A stretch of 64,000 bases of DNA from Stomoxys calcitrans (Eukaryota > Arthropoda > Insecta > Diptera > Muscidae): the NCBI RefSeq assembly GCF_963082655.1, contig NC_081553.1:21162479-21226478 (forward strand). Direction: 5' to 3'. A model generated the notes under the pieces. That model did no database searches. It was not told the origin of the DNA and was given only the letters and a program-made list of their open reading frames with translations. The number at the start of each line of letters is the position of its first letter. Within the stretch, counting starts at the first letter, position 1. Positions 59,500 through 64,000 of this stretch are shown in pieces. Both the position numbers and the translations under genes were made by a program.

Positions 59500-59960
59500 A
59501 ACATAGCTCACTTTGCCAAATTACACCAAAATGGAGTAATAAACTCTACTTTTGCCCAAAATATTAAACCAAGAGATTGGTATATATGACAGATATATCC
59601 ACACATAGTCCGATCTTTATCATATTCGGTACGAATGTCGAGAGGGCAAAAGTAATTTACTATGCCAAATTTCAACGAAATCGGATAATTGATCCACCTT
59701 TCATAGGCACAACACATGTCATTGAGAGATCGGTATATATGGCAGCTTAATCCAAATATAGATCGATCTGGACCGTGTTAATGTCCAGGGGCCTAACAAA
59801 AATCACTGCGTCAAATTTCAGCGACATTTGATAAACAATGTGAGTTTAATGGGCTTAAGACCTTTAATTGGCATATCGGCCTATATGTGGGCTATATCAA
59901 GATATAGTCCGATAAAGCCCATCTTCAAATCATCTGAACCTGCCTATGAAAAAAAAAAAA
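59500..59960 (+). repeat. Family-4 dispersed repeat, about 148-bp units
   Basis: Three diverged units carry GGTATATATGGCAGCTTAAT-like blocks and ATAGTCCGATC-like motifs at about 59583, 59734 and 59880. It ends in a poly(A) run (59949-59964). Non-coding. Confidence 0.65.
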
Positions 59961-59990
59961 AAAATTGTTTCAGTTCAATATGTCTATTTT

Positions 59991-61399
59991 TATACCCACC
60001 ACCGGAGGATGGGGATATATTCATTTTGTCATTCCGTTTGCAACACATCGAAATATCCATTTCCGACCCTATAAAGTTTATTTATTCTTGATCAGCGTGA
60101 AAATCTAAGACGATCTATCCATGTCCGTCCGTCTGTCTGTTGAAATCACGCAACAGCCTTTAAAAATAGAGATATTGAGCTGAAATTTTGAACAGATTCT
60201 TTTTTTGTCCATAAGCAGGTTAAGTACGAAGATGGGCTATATCGGACTATATCTTGATATAGCCCCCATATAGACTATTCCCCCGGGTTAGGCCCATAAA
60301 AAATGCAAATTTTGACCATGAACATTCCATTAAGGAACAGGGGCAAAATTCTCACATATCAATGAGTGCAATCCGATTCAAATTTTAAGCGCAATGATAA
60401 GGGGACTCCTTTTTAGAGCCAAGTCCGAACGGCGTGGCGCAGTGCGACACCTCTTTGGAGAGAAGTTTTACATGGCATAATACCTCACAAATGTTGACAG
60501 AATTAGGAGGGGAAAACCACCGTTGAAAATTTTTTCTGGTCTCGCCAGGATTCGAACCTATGAGTTCAGCGTCATAGGCAAACATGCTAACCTCTGCGCT
60601 ACGGTGGCCTCCCATAAAAGCCACATTTATTATCCGATTTTGCTGAAATTTTGGCCTGAATTGTGTTAGGCCCGTCGACATCCTTCGTCAATTTGGCCCA
60701 GATTTGGATAAAGCTGCCATATAGACCGATCCTCCGATTTAGGGTCTCAGGCCCATAAAAGCCACATTTATTGATCGATTTTGCTGAAGTTTGGGACAGT
60801 GAGTTGCGTTAGGCCCTTCGACATCTTTCTTCAATTTGGCCCAGATCGGTTCATATGTCGCCGAAATTTGGGACAGTGAGTTAAGATAAACCCCTTGACA
60901 TACTTCTGCAATATCGCACAGATCGGTCCGGATTTATCCGGATATAGCTGCCATATAGACCGATCTCTCGATTTAAGGTTTCCGATTTCGCCGAAATTTG
61001 GGACAGTGCTTTGTGTTAGGCTCTTCGACATTTTTGTGCAACTTGGCCCAATTCGGTCCAGATTTGGATATAGCTGCCATGTAAACCGATATCTCGATTT
61101 ATAGTCTTGGCCCCATAAAAGGCGCATTTATAATCCGATTTCACTGAAATTTGATACAGTAACTTATGTTAGGCTTTTCGACATCCGTGTCGTATATGGT
61201 TCAGATCGGGTTATTTTTAGATATAGCTACTGTACTTGTTAATATTTGGTACAAATCGGAACATATTTTGATATAACTGATATGGGACATAAGGTATGAA
61301 ATTTTCACCGAATTTTGATGAAAGGAGGTTTACATATATACCCGAGGTGGTGGGTATCCAAAGTTCGGTCCGGCCGAACTTAACGCCTTTTTACTTGTT
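59991..61399 (+). mobile_element. Family-2 dispersed element, nearly full length
   Basis: It begins TATACCCACCACCGGAGGAT, followed by CATTCCGTTTGCAACACATC, TATTCTTGATCAGCGTG and GTCCGTCCGTCTGTCTG. Tandem units of about 117-126 bp follow (GCTGCCATATAGACCGATC at 60713, 60947 and 61073, with TTTGCTGAAATTTGGGACAG). It ends CCGAGGTGGTGGGTATCC and GTCCGGCCGAACTTAACGCC to TTTTTACTTGTT. The two ends share the GGTGGGTATA palindrome. No transposase frame. SINE copy 3 is inserted near the left end. Confidence 0.82.
60302..60611 (-). mobile_element. tRNA-derived SINE, copy 3
   Basis: On the minus strand it reads GAGGCCACCGTAGCGCAGAG (A box) and GGTTCGAATCCTGGCGAGAC (B box). The body CGGTGGTTTTCCCCTCC and CGCCGTTCGGACTTGG follows, then a T/A-rich tail. 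CCATAAAA lies on both sides (about 60294-60301 and 60612-60619). Its host sequence GGCCCATAAAAGCCACAT is intact in the neighbouring repeat unit at about 60752, which shows the pre-insertion site. Confidence 0.92.
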
Positions 61400-62310
61400 A
61401 AAGACTGTAGCATGATTTCAACAGACAGACGGTCGGATATGGATCGTTGTTTTTGTAGCACTGTGTTGTATTATATCTTGAGTCAACTTGATTCAGTTGA
61501 GTTTCCTTATCCAGCAACTCTGCTTCTAAGATAGGACGCGTCCAGAGGGATCTAGGTCTGATTCGAGTGGGTCTGGCTAGGCAATTAAACAGGTGGACCA
61601 CACGTCACCACAATCTGGACATACATCCTGCACGTAGGCATCCAACCTTGCTCTGTAGGAGTCAAGGCGGCTGCATCTGCCGGATCGTAACTGTGCCAGA
61701 ACTATTCTGGTTTGCCGGGGGAGGTCAATTTCTTCAGGTGCAATGGGAGGCGGTCGTTCTCCAAGGACTACATTCACCCGGTAGCCATTTACCGCCATGT
61801 GCTACCGTATCTGCGTGAATGTTGTCTTGACCTGCCTGATATGCCGCTTGATCTAGATGTTCTCTCTAGTGAATCTCACGCTCTAGATCATATGTAGATC
61901 TACCTTAAGGCTTCTGGGCGGTGAATACCTATCCACAAGATGAGGATTTGGATGATCTCTGCGATAAAAGCCCAGAAGGTATTGTTAGACAGCATGTAAT
62001 ATGATCTTTGTCTCCTGATGGAGGTGGTGCACGTGAGAACTGAGGAGACTACCCGTCGCGAAGAGCGGCATTCTGACAGATCTGAATGATGCGTGTCATA
62101 GAGTTGACGAGACCACACTGGCGCTGCATAACTAACTACAGACCTGTAAATTGCTTTGTACGAGGTCAACAAGGTTTCTTTGTCAGCACTCCAAGAGCTG
62201 CCGGCAAGTAGCATGAGGACTTTGTTTCTACTTTTTACTTCATCGCCAATCACTGTAGCATGTGGGGAGAGTGTGCAAGAGCTGTCAAATGTAAGGATAA
62301 TGGAAAAGAA
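61400..62310 (-). pseudogene. Jockey-like LINE pol 3' fragment, degenerate
   Basis: Minus-strand frames resemble the part after the reverse transcriptase core of Jockey-type elements. SRNKVLMLLAGSSW and YKAIYRSVVSYAAPVWSR lie around 62240-62100. VNVVLGERPPPIAPEE and LAQLRSGRCSRLDSYRARL lie at about 61780-61640, and HLFNCLARPTRIRPRSLW at about 61600-61550. Several frameshifts and deletions separate them, and the catalytic YADD part is absent. This is a different LINE lineage from the + strand copy at 55-57.7 kb. Confidence 0.82.
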
Positions 62311-62329
62311 ATGCGATTCGGACCATACT

Positions 62330-63180
62330 TGGTTTGGATGTTGTAGACCAAAGTCGAAGTCATTTTGCCAATTTGGATATGAATTGCGTCCTATAGAGTA
62401 AATTCAGAAGATCGATTTATGTGAGAGCTACATCAGGTTATAGACCAATTCAGACCATTTTTAGCACGTGGTTTAAAAGTTATAAAAGAAGTCGTTGCAC
62501 AAAATTTCAGCTATAATGGATACAAATTCCGAAAACTTGACATAGCTGTTGGAAATCAAAACAAAACTTCTCGTGCTAAATTTCAGCCAAATCGGATAAT
62601 AATTTCGCGCTATAGAGGCTCAAGAAGTCAAGATCTAAGATCGGTTTATATGGGAGCTATATCAGGATTTGAACAGCTTTTGACCATACTTAACACAGTT
62701 GTTGGAAGCCAAAATAAAACATTTTAGGCAAAATTTTGCACAAATCAGATAGAAATAGCGCCCTCTATTGGCTCAAGAGGTATAATCAGGAGATCGATTT
62801 TTATGGGAGCTATATCAGGTTATGAACCGATTAAGATCATACTTGGCATAGTTGTTGGAAGTCATAACCAAACATCTTGTCCAAAACTTCGTAAAAATGG
62901 GATAAGAATTGAGTGCAATAGAGGTTCAAGAAGTCAAAAAACAAGATCGGTTTACATGGCAGCTATATCAAAACATGGACCAATATGACTTTTTCAAATA
63001 CGGAAATCGGTTTATACGACCTATGTCGAGTTAGAGATCGTTAAGACCTTACTTCCCATAGCTGTTGGAAATAATAGCTAAATATTGATTGTAGATTTCT
63101 GCCAAATCGGATGAAAATTGCGTAGTCTACAGGTTCAAGGAGTTAAATCAGGAGATTGGTTTATATGGGAGCTACATCAA
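62330..63180 (+). mobile_element. Family-1 dispersed element, degenerate copy with ~153-bp units
   Basis: About five diverged units with CAGCCAAATCGGATAATAAT, AGAGGCTCAAGAAGTCAAGA and CGGTTTATATGGGAGCTAT occur in the + orientation. Terminal repeats are missing. SINE copy 4 starts directly after it. Confidence 0.8.
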
Positions 63181-63186
63181 AACATG

Positions 63187-63490
63187 GAGGCCACAGTAAC
63201 GTAGAGATTAGCAAGTCTGCCTATGACCCAGAACGTCTGGTTGCGAATCCTGGCGAGAACATCAAAAAATTTTTCAGCGATGGTTATCTCCTCCTAATGC
63301 TGGCGACATTTGTGAGGTACTATGTCATGTAAAAATCTCCTCCCCCAAGAGATAGAGCACAGCGGATCGTCGTTCGGACTCGGCTATAAAAAGGAGGACT
63401 CTTTTCATTAAACTTAAACTTGAATTGGAAAGCACTAATTGATATGTGAGAAGTTTGCCTGAAATGTTCATGGGCAAATTTGCCTTTGTA
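63187..63490 (+). mobile_element. tRNA-derived SINE, copy 4 (diverged)
   Basis: GAGGCCACAGTAACGTAGAG is a mutated A-box head, and GGTTGCGAATCCTGGCGAG a disrupted B box. The body has TTTTTCAGCGATGGTTATC, GTCGTTCGGACTCGGCTATA and ATTGATATGTGAGAAGTTTG. The exact 3' end and target duplication are unclear (AAACATGG occurs at 63181 and again near 63548). It is the oldest-looking of the four copies. Confidence 0.82.
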
Positions 63491-63689
63491 ATTATGGCAA
63501 GTTTGGTCCACATCAGATTATATTGCGATACAGCTACAAGGGGTTCAAACATGGTGCATACTTGCATTTGATCGAAATATTGTTTATACATAGAAAATCT
63601 TCGAAACCAGAAGAGACCTCAACTGGACTTTTAGGAATTTTTGAGCACTATACAACAAAATTTGAAAATCTTATATATAAAATTCATTT

Positions 63690-64000
63690 TGCGTTTATTT
63701 GTTTTTTTTATATCGGGAGGGGGCGGACCCTCCCCCTTATCCCAACAGTACTACCCAAAAATAAAAGTGGACCAATCGGTACAATATGGGATTCAAATTA
63801 AAGGTATTCAAGAGTAGAGTACGAATTTCATAATAAAAGTTGGGTCCAAGCACCTGGGGGGCCGTCCTAGCCCAAAAACCCCTTAAAATTGGTTTATTTA
63901 AGGACCACGACAATATGGGACTCAAATGATAGGTATTCGGGAGTAGATAACGAATAGGGTCAGGAAATAGGAATAGGTTTTATAATATGTTAATAACGGA
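63690..64000 (+). repeat. ~129-bp repeat family, partial units at window end
   Basis: ACAATATGGGATTCAAATTA, AAGGTATTCAAGAGTAGAG, CAATATGGGACTCAAATGAT and AGGTATTCGGGAGTAGATAA match the array-edge family at 44.5-46.5 kb. About two units, cut by the window edge. Confidence 0.72.

Noticed and set aside
61567..61897. Plus-strand frames at 61567-61897
   Set aside because: They lie antisense to recognisable Jockey-like pol sequence and have no similarity of their own.
63187..63560. A target duplication AAACATGG for SINE copy 4
   Set aside because: The 8-bp match lies about 60 bp beyond the recognisable SINE end and is short enough to be chance.

Overview
The window looks like a pericentromeric or heterochromatin-border segment from a calyptrate fly, probably a muscid such as Musca or Stomoxys. 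I infer this from short fly-type introns, an insect M1 aminopeptidase-like gene, and several repeat families whose termini (GTTCGGCCGGGCCGAAC next to TATACCCTCCACCATGG) I associate with muscid genomes. No database search was run.

Region A (1-44432) is almost entirely one satellite with a 124-bp monomer (about 35% GC), head to tail on the + strand. It runs off the left edge. A 200-N assembly gap (9877-10076) and about 720 bp of a dispersed element (10077-10796) interrupt it. Length variants (95 bp, 112 bp, and a deletion variant with the junction ACTATTAAAAATCC) serve as landmarks. They reveal higher-order repeats with periods of 236, 684, 1166/1290, 1466/1590 and 3146 bp. The right edge (about 42.5-44.4 kb) is more degenerate and ends in one inverted monomer, forming a palindrome at 44321-44533.

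Region B (44534-46470) is a degenerate approximately 129-bp repeat family with an intact tRNA-derived SINE (44921-45230) flanked by a perfect target-site duplication.

Region C (46672-54400, minus strand) holds the one convincing gene. Five exons join in a continuous frame of 797 codons plus stop and encode an M1 aminopeptidase N-like protein. It keeps the three zinc ligands but has lost the HEXXH glutamate (HGISH), the GAMEN motif and the catalytic tyrosine, so it is predicted to be a pseudopeptidase. Intron 3 is almost wholly a 2608-bp terminal-inverted-repeat element with twelve 153-bp internal repeats. Removing it leaves a 42-bp intron.

Region D (54620-64000) is nested transposable elements. 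It contains a 5'-truncated, frameshifted LINE (55084-57738) carrying a mariner-type MITE, a foldback element (57756-58741) with a SINE in one arm, and one unassigned open exon (58966-59475, minus). It also has a nearly full family-2 element (59991-61399) carrying a SINE, a Jockey-like LINE fragment (61400-62310, minus), a further family-1 copy, and a fourth SINE.

There are no bacterial-type operons, CRISPR arrays or rRNA genes. The noteworthy content is the satellite's nested architecture, its inverted edge, the predicted dead peptidase and the intron-filling transposon.
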